Source of the DNA: Verrucomicrobiota bacterium
GTDB taxonomy: Bacteria > Verrucomicrobiota > Verrucomicrobiia > Limisphaerales > UBA11320
Length of the DNA: 39,481 nt
Direction: 5' to 3'
NCBI GenBank assembly: GCA_016199985.1
Contig: JACQFQ010000065.1
Span: 1 to 39,481, forward strand
The position numbers were made by a program, and so were the translations under genes. Below are positions 5,894 to 15,340 of the stretch, one piece after another. Below the pieces are notes generated by a model that ran no database searches, was not told the origin of the DNA, and saw only the letters and a program-made list of their open reading frames with translations. The first letter of the stretch is position 1. Each line of letters starts with the position of its first letter.

Positions 5894-7257
5894 GCCGACC
5901 GCTTCCCAACTATTTCCTCGCCGACCTGGGCGCCGACGCCGCCCTGAGCCCCCAGATCATCACCGAGGCCTGTCAAAGCTTGCGGAGGAATCGGGAGCAG
6001 TTCCTGGCGCCGCGCTCCACCAACGGGCTGCTGCGGGTGCTGGCGGACCTGGGGGAAGCTTGGATGGATCCCGATTACCCCTTCCGCAAGCGCGCTCTCG
6101 AGGAAGGGCCGGAAGCTACGGGCTATTCAGCGCCAACGCTGACCGCCGGCCTCGATGGATTCTTCCGACAACTCACCACCGACAATATGCAGGCGCTGAT
6201 TCAGCAGGATCTCGGCGCAGCGCAAAGGCTGGACGGGTTCTCGCAAACTCAAGGCGAGATCGGGGAACGCCGATCCGCCTGGGCGCGGGGCCCTGAGCTG
6301 ATGGCGCATATCACCGCCGGCAACCTTCCCAATCCGACGCTCACGACGATCGTGATGGGTCTGTTGACCCGCTCGGCTCAATTCGTGAAGTGCGCCCGGG
6401 GCGCGGCCTTGATCCCGCGGCTCTTCGCTCATTCGATCTACGACGCGGAGCCCAAGCTCGCGGCCTGTCTGGAAATCGCGGATTGGCCGGGGGGATCCGA
6501 GGCCTTGGAAGCGGCGCTGTTCAATGAAGCGTCTCTCGTGACCGCGACCGGCGGCGACGAGACCCTGGACCTCATCCGCAGCCGATTGCCGCTGTCCACG
6601 CGATTCCTCGGATACGGCCATCGGGTGAGCTTCGCCTACGTGACCGCCGAGTCCTTGAACGGCCGCGGCGCAAAGAAGGTGGTCGAGCGGGCCGCCTTGG
6701 ACGTGTCGGCCTGGGACCAACAGGGCTGCCTCTCTCCCCATGTCCTCTACGTTCAGCTGCGCGGCGGCATGCCGCCTGAGCAGTTCGCCGAGTCGCTGGG
6801 CGAGGAGCTGAGCCGCACGGAAGACGCAAGACCCCGAGGGAATCTGGCTGTGGAGGAGGCCGCGACGATCGCGTCGCGCCGGGCGTTCTATGAAGTGCGG
6901 GCCGCTCATTCGACCGAGACCCGGATGTGGTCCAGCGGCGCGAGCACGGCATGGACGGTGGTTTACGAAACGGATCCCCTTTTCCAATTCTCCTGCCTCA
7001 ACCGATTCATCCACATCAAGGCCGTGAATGATCTGGGAGAAGCCTTGCGCCACGCCGAGTCCGTTCGCGGAAGAGTGAGCACTGTGGGGCTCGCGGCGGC
7101 CGTGGATGAGGCGCCGCCGCTCGCGCGACAGCTCGCGCAGTGGGGGGCGACGAGGGTTTGTCCGCTCGGACGCATGCAAAGCCCGCCGATCACCTGGCGG
7201 CATGACGGCAGGCCTGCGCTGGCCGACTTGATTCAATGGACCGACTGGGAGCAATGA
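5890..7257 (+). CDS. LuxC-like acyl-CoA/acyl-protein reductase
   Basis: A 455-residue member of the LuxC family (PF05893), an aldehyde-dehydrogenase-fold enzyme that takes an acyl group from an acyl-protein or acyl-CoA and reduces it with NADPH to an aldehyde. Visible blocks are HITAGNLPNPTLTTIVMGLL (about 137-156, nucleotide-binding), FLGYGHRVSFAYV (about 238) and DQQGCLSP with the catalytic Cys280, which corresponds to the acyl-accepting Cys of Vibrio LuxC. I chose the ATG at 5890, which overlaps the luxE-like stop as ATGA; an upstream in-frame start at 5827 would add residues with no family match. Its own stop overlaps the queD start the same way. The pair LuxE-LuxC without luciferase implies an aldehyde used for something other than light. 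Confidence 0.85.
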   Translation: MSRPLPNYFLADLGADAALSPQIITEACQSLRRNREQFLAPRSTNGLLRVLADLGEAWMDPDYPFRKRALEEGPEATGYSAPTLTAGLDGFFRQLTTDNMQALIQQDLGAAQRLDGFSQTQGEIGERRSAWARGPELMAHITAGNLPNPTLTTIVMGLLTRSAQFVKCARGAALIPRLFAHSIYDAEPKLAACLEIADWPGGSEALEAALFNEASLVTATGGDETLDLIRSRLPLSTRFLGYGHRVSFAYVTAESLNGRGAKKVVERAALDVSAWDQQGCLSPHVLYVQLRGGMPPEQFAESLGEELSRTEDARPRGNLAVEEAATIASRRAFYEVRAAHSTETRMWSSGASTAWTVVYETDPLFQFSCLNRFIHIKAVNDLGEALRHAESVRGRVSTVGLAAAVDEAPPLARQLAQWGATRVCPLGRMQSPPITWRHDGRPALADLIQWTDWEQ

Positions 7258-7619
7258 AAATGGAACTCCGCAAGACCTTTCAATTCGAGGCCGCGCACCG
7301 GCTTCCCAAGCTCCCTGCGGAGCACAAGTGTCATCGACTCCACGGCCACAGCTTCCAGGTGGAAGTCGTGATCGAAGGCGACTGCGATCCGCAGCTCGGT
7401 TGGGTGATGGATTACTCGGAGATCTCCGATATCTTCCGTCCATTTTGGCGGCAGCTCGATCACAACTATCTCAACGAAGTGCCGGGGCTGGAGAATCCAA
7501 CCAGCGAGAACATCGCGATCTGGATCTGGGACCGGCTGAAGCCGGGACTGCCGCTCCTCCGGGAGATCGTCGTGGCCGAGACCTGCACGGCCCGCTGCGT
7601 TTACCGCGGGCGTTCGTAG
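7254..7619 (+). CDS. queD: 6-carboxytetrahydropterin synthase family protein (QueD/PTPS)
   Basis: A 121-residue protein of the tunnel-fold QueD/PTPS family. The zinc-binding histidines are His15, His30 and His32 and the catalytic Cys is Cys26, in AAHRL and CHRLHGHSF, spaced as in E. coli QueD. The C-terminal part has TSENIAIWIWDRL and the conserved Glu in VVAETCT. QueD turns 7,8-dihydroneopterin triphosphate into carboxytetrahydropterin, the second step to queuosine and other 7-deazapurines. No other que gene is near, so a different pterin role remains possible. The ATG at 7254 overlaps the luxC-like stop codon (ATGA); an ATG at 7260 is an alternative. Confidence 0.85.
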   Translation: MKMELRKTFQFEAAHRLPKLPAEHKCHRLHGHSFQVEVVIEGDCDPQLGWVMDYSEISDIFRPFWRQLDHNYLNEVPGLENPTSENIAIWIWDRLKPGLPLLREIVVAETCTARCVYRGRS

Positions 7620-7678
7620 GCCGCGCTGAGATCCCTAAACCGTTGCAATTTCGGGGACGCTTCACCAATCTCCGGCCC

Positions 7679-8053
7679 GTGACACAACCGCTCGCCTTGC
7701 TGATGTATGAACGGCCCCTGCCCGGGAGCCAGTTGCTGCATCGGCTGCAGGACATGGGCTATCGGGTCGCCACCGCGCCCGCTCCGGAAGCGCTCGTGGA
7801 CACATGCCGGCGGGACAAGCCAATCCTCCTCATCGCCGAGATTCCCCAGCGAGCCGACCGCGTTTGCGCGGCGCTGTTGCTGCTGCACGAAGCCGAGGAC
7901 ACCAGTCACATCCCCGTGATAGCCGTTGTGCCCTCCGATTCCGCGGACGCGGAGCAAGCCGCGCGGCGCACCGGGGCCAAGCTCGTGGTGCAGGATTCTG
8001 TCATCCTCGCCCATCTTCCCCAGTTTCTGGAACAGGCCCTCCAAGTCGACTGA
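7679..8053 (+). CDS. Receiver-domain-like protein lacking the phosphorylation site
   Basis: A 124-residue protein with the alternating strand/helix plan of a CheY-like receiver domain: LALLMYERPLPG, then KPILLIAEIPQ, HIPVIAVVPS, AKLVVQDSV. The usual DLILLD-x-x-MP strand reads KPILLIAEIP, so the phospho-acceptor Asp is missing. The N-terminal acidic pair is absent as well, and the Lys of the KPF turn is replaced by Gln-Asp. It would therefore be a pseudo-receiver used for binding, not phosphotransfer. I chose GTG at 7679; an ATG lies at 7703. The frame stays open further upstream but overlaps queD and has no homology. It sits between queD (59 bases) and the HemQ-like gene (69 bases). Confidence 0.55.
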   Translation: MTQPLALLMYERPLPGSQLLHRLQDMGYRVATAPAPEALVDTCRRDKPILLIAEIPQRADRVCAALLLLHEAEDTSHIPVIAVVPSDSADAEQAARRTGAKLVVQDSVILAHLPQFLEQALQVD

Positions 8054-8122
8054 GCCATGATCACACCAGCCGGCTGATCGACGTCGAAGCCGATTTTGTC
8101 ACGCGATACGAATCCTCATCTC

Positions 8123-8941
8123 ATGCAGCCCAACCTACCCGTAGTGAAGTTGAATCAAGGCATCCACGTGATGCATCTGTTTTATCGCGTCGATCGCGCG
8201 GTCTGGAGCCGTCTGGGCCCCGGGCAGTCGGAATCCGTCCGGACGCGACTCGAAACTCTGTGCCAGGCGAACGCCAACGCCAGCCATCCGCGCATTTCGG
8301 TCTTCGCGACCGTAGGGGGCAAGGCGGACATCGCGTTCATGCTCTTCGCGGCCGAACTGGGCGCCTTGGGGCAGATGCACAGGGACATTGAGCACGCGTT
8401 TCCTCCCGGCGCGCTGCAGACGGTTTACTCCTATCTGTCGGTCACGGAGCTCTCGGAGTATATGTCCACCGAGGAGGACCATCGCAAACAGCTGGAGCGC
8501 GAGAAGATCGTTCCCGAGTCGCCGGAATTCATGACGAAGATGGAAGAGTTTCGGAAACGCATGACGGAGTACTCGCACTACAGGCTTTATCCGGAGCTGC
8601 CCGACTGGGAAGTGATGTGCTTTTATCCCATGAACAAGCGCCGCTCCGGGTCGGACAACTGGTATTCGCTCGACCTCGCGACACGTCGTCAGTTGATGGG
8701 TGGGCATGCCCGGGTCGGACGCAAATACGCCGGCCGCGTCACGCAGCTGATCACGGGGTCCACAGGCGTGGACGACTGGGAATGGGGCGTGACCCTGGTC
8801 GCGCAGCAGATCGATCCCATCAAGGAGATCGTCTACGAGATGCGCTTCGATGAAGTGAGCGCAAAGTACGGCGAGTTCGGCGAATTCTACATGAACTTGC
8901 GGCTTGCCCCCGCGGCGCTCTGGGCGCACCTCCACCTTTGA
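8123..8941 (+). CDS. hemQ: HemQ-like coproheme decarboxylase (chlorite-dismutase superfamily)
   Basis: A 272-residue haem-dependent peroxidase of the HemQ group. YPMNKRR with Tyr168, the residue that becomes the radical in coproheme decarboxylation, is followed by NWYSLD. The proximal His195 lies in MGGHARVGRKY. The C-terminal block VTQLITGSTGVDDWEWGVTL and VYEMRFDEVSAKYGEFGEF is strongly conserved in the family. HemQ converts coproheme to protohaem b in the cytoplasm, the last step of the coproporphyrin-dependent haem pathway. I chose the ATG at 8123; a TTG at 8096 would add nine residues. The gene ends seven bases from the oppositely oriented giant gene. No other haem gene is in the window. 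Confidence 0.85.
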   Translation: MQPNLPVVKLNQGIHVMHLFYRVDRAVWSRLGPGQSESVRTRLETLCQANANASHPRISVFATVGGKADIAFMLFAAELGALGQMHRDIEHAFPPGALQTVYSYLSVTELSEYMSTEEDHRKQLEREKIVPESPEFMTKMEEFRKRMTEYSHYRLYPELPDWEVMCFYPMNKRRSGSDNWYSLDLATRRQLMGGHARVGRKYAGRVTQLITGSTGVDDWEWGVTLVAQQIDPIKEIVYEMRFDEVSAKYGEFGEFYMNLRLAPAALWAHLHL

Positions 8942-8948
8942 AGGCGGG

Positions 8949-11900
8949 CTACGGCGCCTGATTGGCCGGCGTCGTCAGCCGGTAATAGCGGCGAGGAAGC
9001 GCCCCGGCCGGATCCACCACTCTCTCGACCCGATTCGTGGACCGGGCGGGTAGACTGACGAGAACCTTCCAGGGACTGGCTTCCGCGGTGGCGCGATAGA
9101 GGATCGAGTAGGTTCGATTCGACCGAGCCTGAAATTCCAGGCCCACCCCCGCCAGGGTGGAGTTGATGTTGTCCACCTTCAGATAGCTCAGGCTATTGGT
9201 GGGATCGGTGCCAGAAATGTACTCCGCCCGGTTGCTCATTGTATCCCCGTCGGCGTCCATCACGGCGTCCTTCGGGTCGTTCGGGTTCAAGTGATACCGG
9301 ACCTCCCAGTCGTCCGGAATTCCATCGCCGTCGGTGTCCGGCAGAATGGTGAGCAAAGCGTCAGCGCTCGCCGGCGAGGGGCCGCCGAAATTCGTCACCA
9401 CCACCGAGTATTTGGCGGAGTTGGCCGCCTGAACGTTGGAGATCGTGAAGAAGGCGACGTTTCCATCCAGGATCATGTTCGTGAAGATGATCCCGTTCTT
9501 GCGCCATCTGAAAGTGAGAGGGAGCGTTCCGTCCGCGACCGCGCTGAACGTGGCCGATCCTCCCTGAGGCGCTTCCAGGCTGAGAGGCGCCTGGACCACC
9601 ACGGGCTTGATAACGATCGTCAACAACGCCGGCGGAGTCTCCACCGGCCCGACTCCGTCCCGGATCAGACAGGTATATAGGCCGCCGCTTTGAAACGTCA
9701 GCCCCTTCAGCGTGAGCGTGGGGGCGGTGGCGTTCTGAATATCGGCGCCATTGAATCGCCACTGATAGGTCAAGGGCGTCGTGCTCACCGCGCTGACGCT
9801 GAATGACACATTGGAGCCGAACACGGCGTACGTGTTCCCGGGTTGTCCGAGGACAAGCGCGGGCGTCAGCACATTAAGAAACGCGTTGGAGCTCACTGCG
9901 GCGCCGCCGTCGCCGTACACGACCACGCTGTAGAAGCCCGCTTGGGAAGCCTGCAGATTCGTCAACGCGAAAGCCGGGGACACGGCGCCCTGGATCGCCC
10001 CGCCATTGAATCTCCACTGATAGTAGATAGGCGCGTCGCTGGTCGCGCTGACCTGAAAGTTCGTGGCGCCGGAGACGAGCGCAACGGCGCTCTGAGGCTG
10101 GCTGGTGATCGCGGGCCGAACACCACCGCCCCACGCTTGACCAGGGGTGGATCGAGCCGCCACCCAGTGGATCGGATCGTTTCCGTAGGCGCCATCGCTG
10201 GTTCGCTGCAGCGAAGGCCCGCCGCCGTCGGCGGCCGACGGCCAGCCACCCCGGTCGTTGTATCGAACAAAATCCACCGTTATGAAATCCAGCTTCCCAG
10301 AGCCCGGCGCGTCCGGCCGCTGAAGCTCGAGCAGCTCGCCGCTGTTCCGCAACGATCCTGAGTAGGGTCCGAATACCGGCGCTTCCACGGGCACCGAATA
10401 GCGGCTCCGGAACGCGGCGGGATCGAGGTCCGTGACCAGGACGAATTGCCCAGGCTGCAGGGTGGTTCCCTGGGGGAAAACGAAACCGGCCCCGTTCAGC
10501 CTCCATGTGTTCGTCGGATGATCGACATCGAACAAGGGCAGCGGCGACGCGGAGATGTTCCGCAGCTCAACGAACGACGCGTCGCCGGGGGCGGGATGAT
10601 ATTGAATCTCCGTAATCACCACCGGCCCGATCCGCGGCCCGCTGTTCGCCGCCTCGGGGGTGGGGGTGATCTGAGCGACGAAATCCTCGTCGCCCGTGCT
10701 CAAAACGTATCGTCCAAAGGTCACCTTGTCCGCGGACGTCCCAAATTTGAAGCCATGACTGTAGCCCGTCAGATTCGTGCTCGCGTTCCCTGAGAAGAGG
10801 TAAACTTCATCGCCGCTGGCGTTCAGGCTGAAGGCGTTCGTCGAGCCCGCGGGATTGAACTGGCTTTCCGCAAAGGTCAGAAAACCGCCAGGAGGGATCA
10901 CTGTCCCGTCCGCGATGCGGTACTTCTTGGGGAACGAGACGTCGTCTGTAAGGAACCAGCCACCGACCGCCGCGTCGGCGGATGTCGGATTATGGAGCTC
11001 GATGAAGTCGGGACCAGCCGCGTTGCGCGACATGACCTCATTGATGACCACGGGCGGAATCAAGGAGACGGGCTCGGGAGCGCCGGGGGAACCCCCCGCG
11101 ACGGCGCTGGCCTGCCAGCTGGACGCGCGATCGGGATTGTCGCCGGCGCCCGGCCGCCGCAGCACGAGCGAGAAGCCGTAGCCGTCCGGCGTGAGCGGCC
11201 AGGGGGACGAATCATTGAATCGGAATGAAATCACGGTTCCGAGGAGATCGTGCGATAGAGTCAGCGTCTCTCCATTGTTCGAAAGCGTTCCGGAATAAAC
11301 GCCGTTCACCACCGCGGCAGGGTACCGGGTTTGAAACGCGGCGATGTCGCGAACCAGCAGGAACGTTCCGCCGGCCGCCAGTTGAGTCCCGTTGGTGAAG
11401 CTGAAAGTGATCCCGGCCGAGAAGGAAAGCCCGGTGAGATCCAAAGGACCCGAGCCGAGGTTGCGCAGCTCAAGAAACTCGAATTCATCGCCATTCACCG
11501 ACTTCTCGCCAACAGGATTGTACATGATCTCGCTGATCACAAGATCCCGGAAGTAGTCGGCCGTGGTGAACGGCGCCTCGACGATGGCGCTCCAGTTGGT
11601 CGAGTTCTTCACGCGCGCGCGGATGAGGGTATTGCCGCTGATGGTCAGCGGCCCCGAATACAGCTGCGCCCCTGGGGACAGCGCGCCGCCAATCATTCGC
11701 GGATCCGAGCCGTTCACGGTGAAGTAAATCTCTCCGGCGGCGTTCGTGTGCGACAAAGCGAGGGAGAATCCCGCCGAGACCGCCCCGCCAAACTTGCTCA
11801 TCGTGGGCGCGGACAGAGCCGGATAGAGGCGCGCGGACTTGAACTGCTTCAGGACGATGTCGCTCCGCTGAGGCAGATAGGTTCCCAGAATCCAATCCCT

Positions 11901-14900
11901 CTCGCGGCGCCAGGCATTGATATCCTGGGGGGGCTGCAGATTGTCGTCCCCCCAGCGCGCTGTTTCCGAGAGCATCGCCAGCTCGATGCCATCGGCCAGG
12001 ACGCGATACCGCTGGATCAGCGGGGCGGGCGTCAGAACGCCGCCGTTGAAGAAATGCTTCTGCACCCGATCCGCAAAGTCCATCTGGTACTCGATGATAT
12101 TCTTGAGGAAGGAGTGGGGCTGCGCCACCCATTCCGCCTCAAGGCCGGACCTGGGCGAAACCATATCCAGGGGCGAACGATCCCGATTGTTGCCCATGGT
12201 GTTCTCGAAGTCCCACATGTAGAACTTGAACCCGGTGCTGTTCGTGGTCCGATCGCGACCGAACCAAAAGTTCTTGTTCGGCCAATCCCAGTTCCCTCCC
12301 CAGATGTTCGCGACCATGTAGTCGATATAGTTCTGCTTATCCAGATACACAGGATAGACGGGGTTGCGGCTGCCGTCCGGGGCGTTTCCTTGCAGTTTCT
12401 CGTAGTCAGTCAGGGTCTTGGCGGTGCCCGACACGCCCGTGAGGCGCCCCCAGGCAACCAAGTCGCCGTTCTTGATGTCTCCGGCGTTATTCGAGTCCCA
12501 GTTGAGAGCATCGCCGCCATAGTAGGAGGCGGAGAAATCCTCGTTCGGTCGCTCGCACAGCTCAAAGAGCCCCCAGTAGAGCCCATTCAGATAAAGGTGC
12601 ACAAAAATCCCGTGCGTCGAAGCGTTCCCCATGAGTCGATCGAGGTCGCCGCCGAAGCGATTGCGGAGGAATTGTTCAGTGTCCTTCGCGGCGTCCCATG
12701 CGTATCCGTCGTTCGCCCCGGCTCGCAGGACGAGCGTGTCGAAATCGGCCACAGCGTCATCGGACTTGAAAATGTCATATCTCAGCCTGCCCGCGCCGTA
12801 CGCGGACTTGAACAGAACGCGAAACGAGTGTTTGCGGGTGACGCCGGCCTGGCGGAAGTAGCCGCCCTGAATGCGCACCCCGCAGTTGGCCTGGAATTCT
12901 GTGACGCCATTGGTGTCGATCATTTCCATCGACGCGGGCCTCTCCCAATCCAGGCTGTGGCTTTCCGGATTCGAGTAGATCCCCTTCGCGGAGTCGAAGA
13001 AATTGGATATGCTTGTGGTGAGGAGCACCGATCGCAGGGAGCGCAACGAGGCGACCATCAGGGAGGCGTTGGCCGCGTTCGTGGTGATGCGTGGATCCAT
13101 GGCGTAATCGGCGGTCCCCCCGGCCCAGGTGGCGGGATAACCCGCGCTGGTCGCGGACTTCGCGCTCTGCGCGACGACCTGGGCGGGGAAAATGTAGCTG
13201 TGGGTGTCCACATCGGAGGAGGTGTACCCAGGCTTCGTGGCGATCGCCCGCAGCGCCGTCGTGCGATCGATCCGAATCGGCCCGGTGTAAAGGATGCCGC
13301 TCAACGCGGTCGGAGCGGCGCCGTTCGTTGTGTAGCGAATCTGCGCTCCAGGCGTGGCCGAGGTGATCGCGACGTCGAACGGCGCGTCGAAAAACCCCCG
13401 ATCCACGCTGAACTTCGTGTCCGCCACCACTCCCACCGTCCCGGGCTGGTTCGTCGCGCCGGGCGTAGGCTGGCTGAAATAGTTCGGGACAAGCACCGTG
13501 GGAGAGCGGCCCAGCAGCTGGGGGGAAAGCAGGAAGTCGTCATCGCCCGCGGCGATGTTCAACCCCTGGATCGCGAGCACATTGATCCCATCCTTCAGGA
13601 GGTCCACGGAAGGCGTGATGTCAAAGTCTTCGAACTGAATCGCCGCGGGATCCGGGTGCTCACGGACTGCGGTCGAGTCCCAGGACAGGGAAGCGGGCGC
13701 GTTGGCTTCCGCCACCTTCACGCCGTTCAAATACGCGACGAACCCGTCGTCGTACTTCATCCGAAGGGTGAGCGATTCGAAGGTGGGAAGATTGTCGAGG
13801 ATCACAAGAAACGGAACGCGCACCAGCGCCGACGCACCGAAGCCCTTCATCGCGGACTGGACATCTGTCCGCACCAGGGATTTGAAAGTCAGCGGCGGGA
13901 CGTAGGGCGCCACAACCACTTCGCCCAGGGACAGCACGTCCGCTTCGTCGGCGGTTCCCTGACCTCCGGTCCCGGAAAGGTCGGGATCCGGGGTGCGGGT
14001 CACGCGGACTCGTCCGCCCAGGACAGGGCCGCCAGTGATGTTGGTCAGGTTCAGAACAATCGTGGGCGGCCCCGACAGCCCACCGCCGCCCAACACATTC
14101 TCAGGATTCAGAAGGGCTGAGGTGAAATTCGTCGTCTTGCTGTCCAGCGAGATAATGCGGACGGTGATGTCCCTTAATCGGGATCCAAAACTTCCGTCGC
14201 CGCGGTTGTACAAGGTGATTTCGCCGATCAATGTGTTGGTCCCGAGGCTCACCTCCCAGGTGGCGGGCAAACGCTGGCCAGCAGCCGTTTGCGCGAAGTT
14301 GCCGAGGTTTCCATCCACCGCAAGGCCGGCGCTAAATGGAGGCGCGGTCGAAGACTGGGTCACGGATTTCCCCCGAGCCAGATTCGTCGTCGCCCCCCCC
14401 GCAAGACCAACAACCTGCCCGGCATCAAACCCCAAAGGAACAAGGCCCTCGTTCCACGCGGAGTCGTCGAAGGCCTGACTCGTCCAATCCGCCGGCCGAT
14501 CCGCGTCGCGGGCCGGAACCCGCCACTTGGCGGCCTTGCCCTCCTCGACAAAAGCGACCGTGGTGGCCAAGGGGATCACTCCGTAGGAGACGTTCTGCAG
14601 CTGCGGCGGATAGGTGGGGGAGTAATCAAACTCAACGGTCAATCCATCGGGTCGAATGAGCGCGAGATAGCTGGCGGTGCTGTTGAGCTGAAAACTCGTG
14701 TGCAACTCGGCCCCCGCCACAGAGCGGTTCTTTCCAGACGCGAAGATGAGCATGAATTTCCCCGGCCCAATATTCGTGGCGGGGAACGTCCACTTCGCGA
14801 GATCAGCGGGATCATCGCTCAGATGCCACCCCGTCAGGTCCACGGTGGCCTGCGTGGGATTGTTGATCTCGAGCCAATCGGGGGAGTCGCCATCCTGATC

Positions 14901-15041
14901 CAACCGGCCTCCGACATTCGCAGTCAGGAACTCGGAGATGATCACGGATGGATCCGCGGCGGCCGGGAAAGAAAGCGCGGAGAGGCCCAGCCACACGACA
15001 AACGAGGCGTACCAGAGACGGGGGGCAAGATACTTTTTCAC
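8949..15041 (-). CDS. Giant secreted multi-domain protein with CotH, lamin-tail, discoidin-like and Ig-like modules
   Basis: About 2030 residues, exported: the GTG at 15041 gives a basic N terminus (KKYLAPRLW), a hydrophobic core and a PAAA cleavage site near residue 32. A TTG at 15071 is the alternative and has no better ribosome site. Domains in order, approximate residues: lamin-tail domain 35-140 (IISEFLTANVG); discoidin/F5-8-like 220-320 (LARGKSVTQSS); chitobiase C-terminal-like 545-620; CotH kinase-like 715-1045 (GVRIQGGYFRQ, HSFRVLFK, EDFSASYY); second chitobiase-like module 1090; three further lamin-tail domains near 1165, 1330 and 1475; three Ig-like modules 1645-1915; a calcium-binding Asp-rich segment (DTDGDGIPDDWE) near 1900; and a C-terminal module ending RRYYRL. 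CotH proteins are atypical kinases; whether this one keeps the catalytic residues I did not establish. Typical of verrucomicrobial and planctomycete secreted proteins. Role unknown. Confidence 0.85.
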   Translation of the reverse strand: MKKYLAPRLWYASFVVWLGLSALSFPAAADPSVIISEFLTANVGGRLDQDGDSPDWLEINNPTQATVDLTGWHLSDDPADLAKWTFPATNIGPGKFMLIFASGKNRSVAGAELHTSFQLNSTASYLALIRPDGLTVEFDYSPTYPPQLQNVSYGVIPLATTVAFVEEGKAAKWRVPARDADRPADWTSQAFDDSAWNEGLVPLGFDAGQVVGLAGGATTNLARGKSVTQSSTAPPFSAGLAVDGNLGNFAQTAAGQRLPATWEVSLGTNTLIGEITLYNRGDGSFGSRLRDITVRIISLDSKTTNFTSALLNPENVLGGGGLSGPPTIVLNLTNITGGPVLGGRVRVTRTPDPDLSGTGGQGTADEADVLSLGEVVVAPYVPPLTFKSLVRTDVQSAMKGFGASALVRVPFLVILDNLPTFESLTLRMKYDDGFVAYLNGVKVAEANAPASLSWDSTAVREHPDPAAIQFEDFDITPSVDLLKDGINVLAIQGLNIAAGDDDFLLSPQLLGRSPTVLVPNYFSQPTPGATNQPGTVGVVADTKFSVDRGFFDAPFDVAITSATPGAQIRYTTNGAAPTALSGILYTGPIRIDRTTALRAIATKPGYTSSDVDTHSYIFPAQVVAQSAKSATSAGYPATWAGGTADYAMDPRITTNAANASLMVASLRSLRSVLLTTSISNFFDSAKGIYSNPESHSLDWERPASMEMIDTNGVTEFQANCGVRIQGGYFRQAGVTRKHSFRVLFKSAYGAGRLRYDIFKSDDAVADFDTLVLRAGANDGYAWDAAKDTEQFLRNRFGGDLDRLMGNASTHGIFVHLYLNGLYWGLFELCERPNEDFSASYYGGDALNWDSNNAGDIKNGDLVAWGRLTGVSGTAKTLTDYEKLQGNAPDGSRNPVYPVYLDKQNYIDYMVANIWGGNWDWPNKNFWFGRDRTTNSTGFKFYMWDFENTMGNNRDRSPLDMVSPRSGLEAEWVAQPHSFLKNIIEYQMDFADRVQKHFFNGGVLTPAPLIQRYRVLADGIELAMLSETARWGDDNLQPPQDINAWRRERDWILGTYLPQRSDIVLKQFKSARLYPALSAPTMSKFGGAVSAGFSLALSHTNAAGEIYFTVNGSDPRMIGGALSPGAQLYSGPLTISGNTLIRARVKNSTNWSAIVEAPFTTADYFRDLVISEIMYNPVGEKSVNGDEFEFLELRNLGSGPLDLTGLSFSAGITFSFTNGTQLAAGGTFLLVRDIAAFQTRYPAAVVNGVYSGTLSNNGETLTLSHDLLGTVISFRFNDSSPWPLTPDGYGFSLVLRRPGAGDNPDRASSWQASAVAGGSPGAPEPVSLIPPVVINEVMSRNAAGPDFIELHNPTSADAAVGGWFLTDDVSFPKKYRIADGTVIPPGGFLTFAESQFNPAGSTNAFSLNASGDEVYLFSGNASTNLTGYSHGFKFGTSADKVTFGRYVLSTGDEDFVAQITPTPEAANSGPRIGPVVITEIQYHPAPGDASFVELRNISASPLPLFDVDHPTNTWRLNGAGFVFPQGTTLQPGQFVLVTDLDPAAFRSRYSVPVEAPVFGPYSGSLRNSGELLELQRPDAPGSGKLDFITVDFVRYNDRGGWPSAADGGGPSLQRTSDGAYGNDPIHWVAARSTPGQAWGGGVRPAITSQPQSAVALVSGATNFQVSATSDAPIYYQWRFNGGAIQGAVSPAFALTNLQASQAGFYSVVVYGDGGAAVSSNAFLNVLTPALVLGQPGNTYAVFGSNVSFSVSAVSTTPLTYQWRFNGADIQNATAPTLTLKGLTFQSGGLYTCLIRDGVGPVETPPALLTIVIKPVVVQAPLSLEAPQGGSATFSAVADGTLPLTFRWRKNGIIFTNMILDGNVAFFTISNVQAANSAKYSVVVTNFGGPSPASADALLTILPDTDGDGIPDDWEVRYHLNPNDPKDAVMDADGDTMSNRAEYISGTDPTNSLSYLKVDNINSTLAGVGLEFQARSNRTYSILYRATAEASPWKVLVSLPARSTNRVERVVDPAGALPRRYYRLTTPANQAP

Positions 15042-15340
15042 AACTTGATAAATCTTTCGGTCCGAACGCAATCAGGCGAACGGAGAACACAGATAGCCGG
15101 TCAAGGGCGAAGAAGACGTTATACCGATCCGTGGGTGTCAGGAAAAGAAAAAGCTACCCCTCGTGGAATGAAGACCAAAAGAGTTCTGGACAACAAGCCT
15201 ATCGGTGTTCAAACGGCCCCCCGATTCCGACGGTGCTCGGGGGATGCGCTTTGTCCGCGGGCGCGCGACCACTCGGAGCGAAACATCCGTCGTGGCTCAG
15301 GACAGAAGCTAGGGAAAATGGCCTGGGTCCGAAGGACCTG
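15042..15340. other. Intergenic region upstream of the giant gene
   Basis: About 300 bases between two minus-strand genes. A five-base-pair hairpin with a TTC loop (15326-15338) follows the TPM gene and is trailed on the minus strand by AGGCCATTTTCC, a weak terminator candidate. I see no confident promoter and no coding frame with recognisable features. Confidence 0.4.
15325..15339 (-). terminator. Weak terminator candidate after the TPM-domain gene
   Basis: GGTCC and GGACC flank a three-base loop just beyond the stop codon at 15341; the downstream tract is only partly T-rich. The stem is short. Confidence 0.3.

Noticed and set aside
7328..7678. Upstream extension of the pseudo-receiver frame into queD
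   Set aside because: The frame is open but overlaps queD in another frame and has Pro/Arg/Gly-rich residues with no homology; the receiver-like part starts near 7679.
11331..14120. A 929-codon open frame on the plus strand
   Set aside because: It lies antisense to the giant CotH/lamin-tail gene, has low-complexity Arg/Gly/Pro composition and no recognisable domain. High GC produces such long shadow frames.
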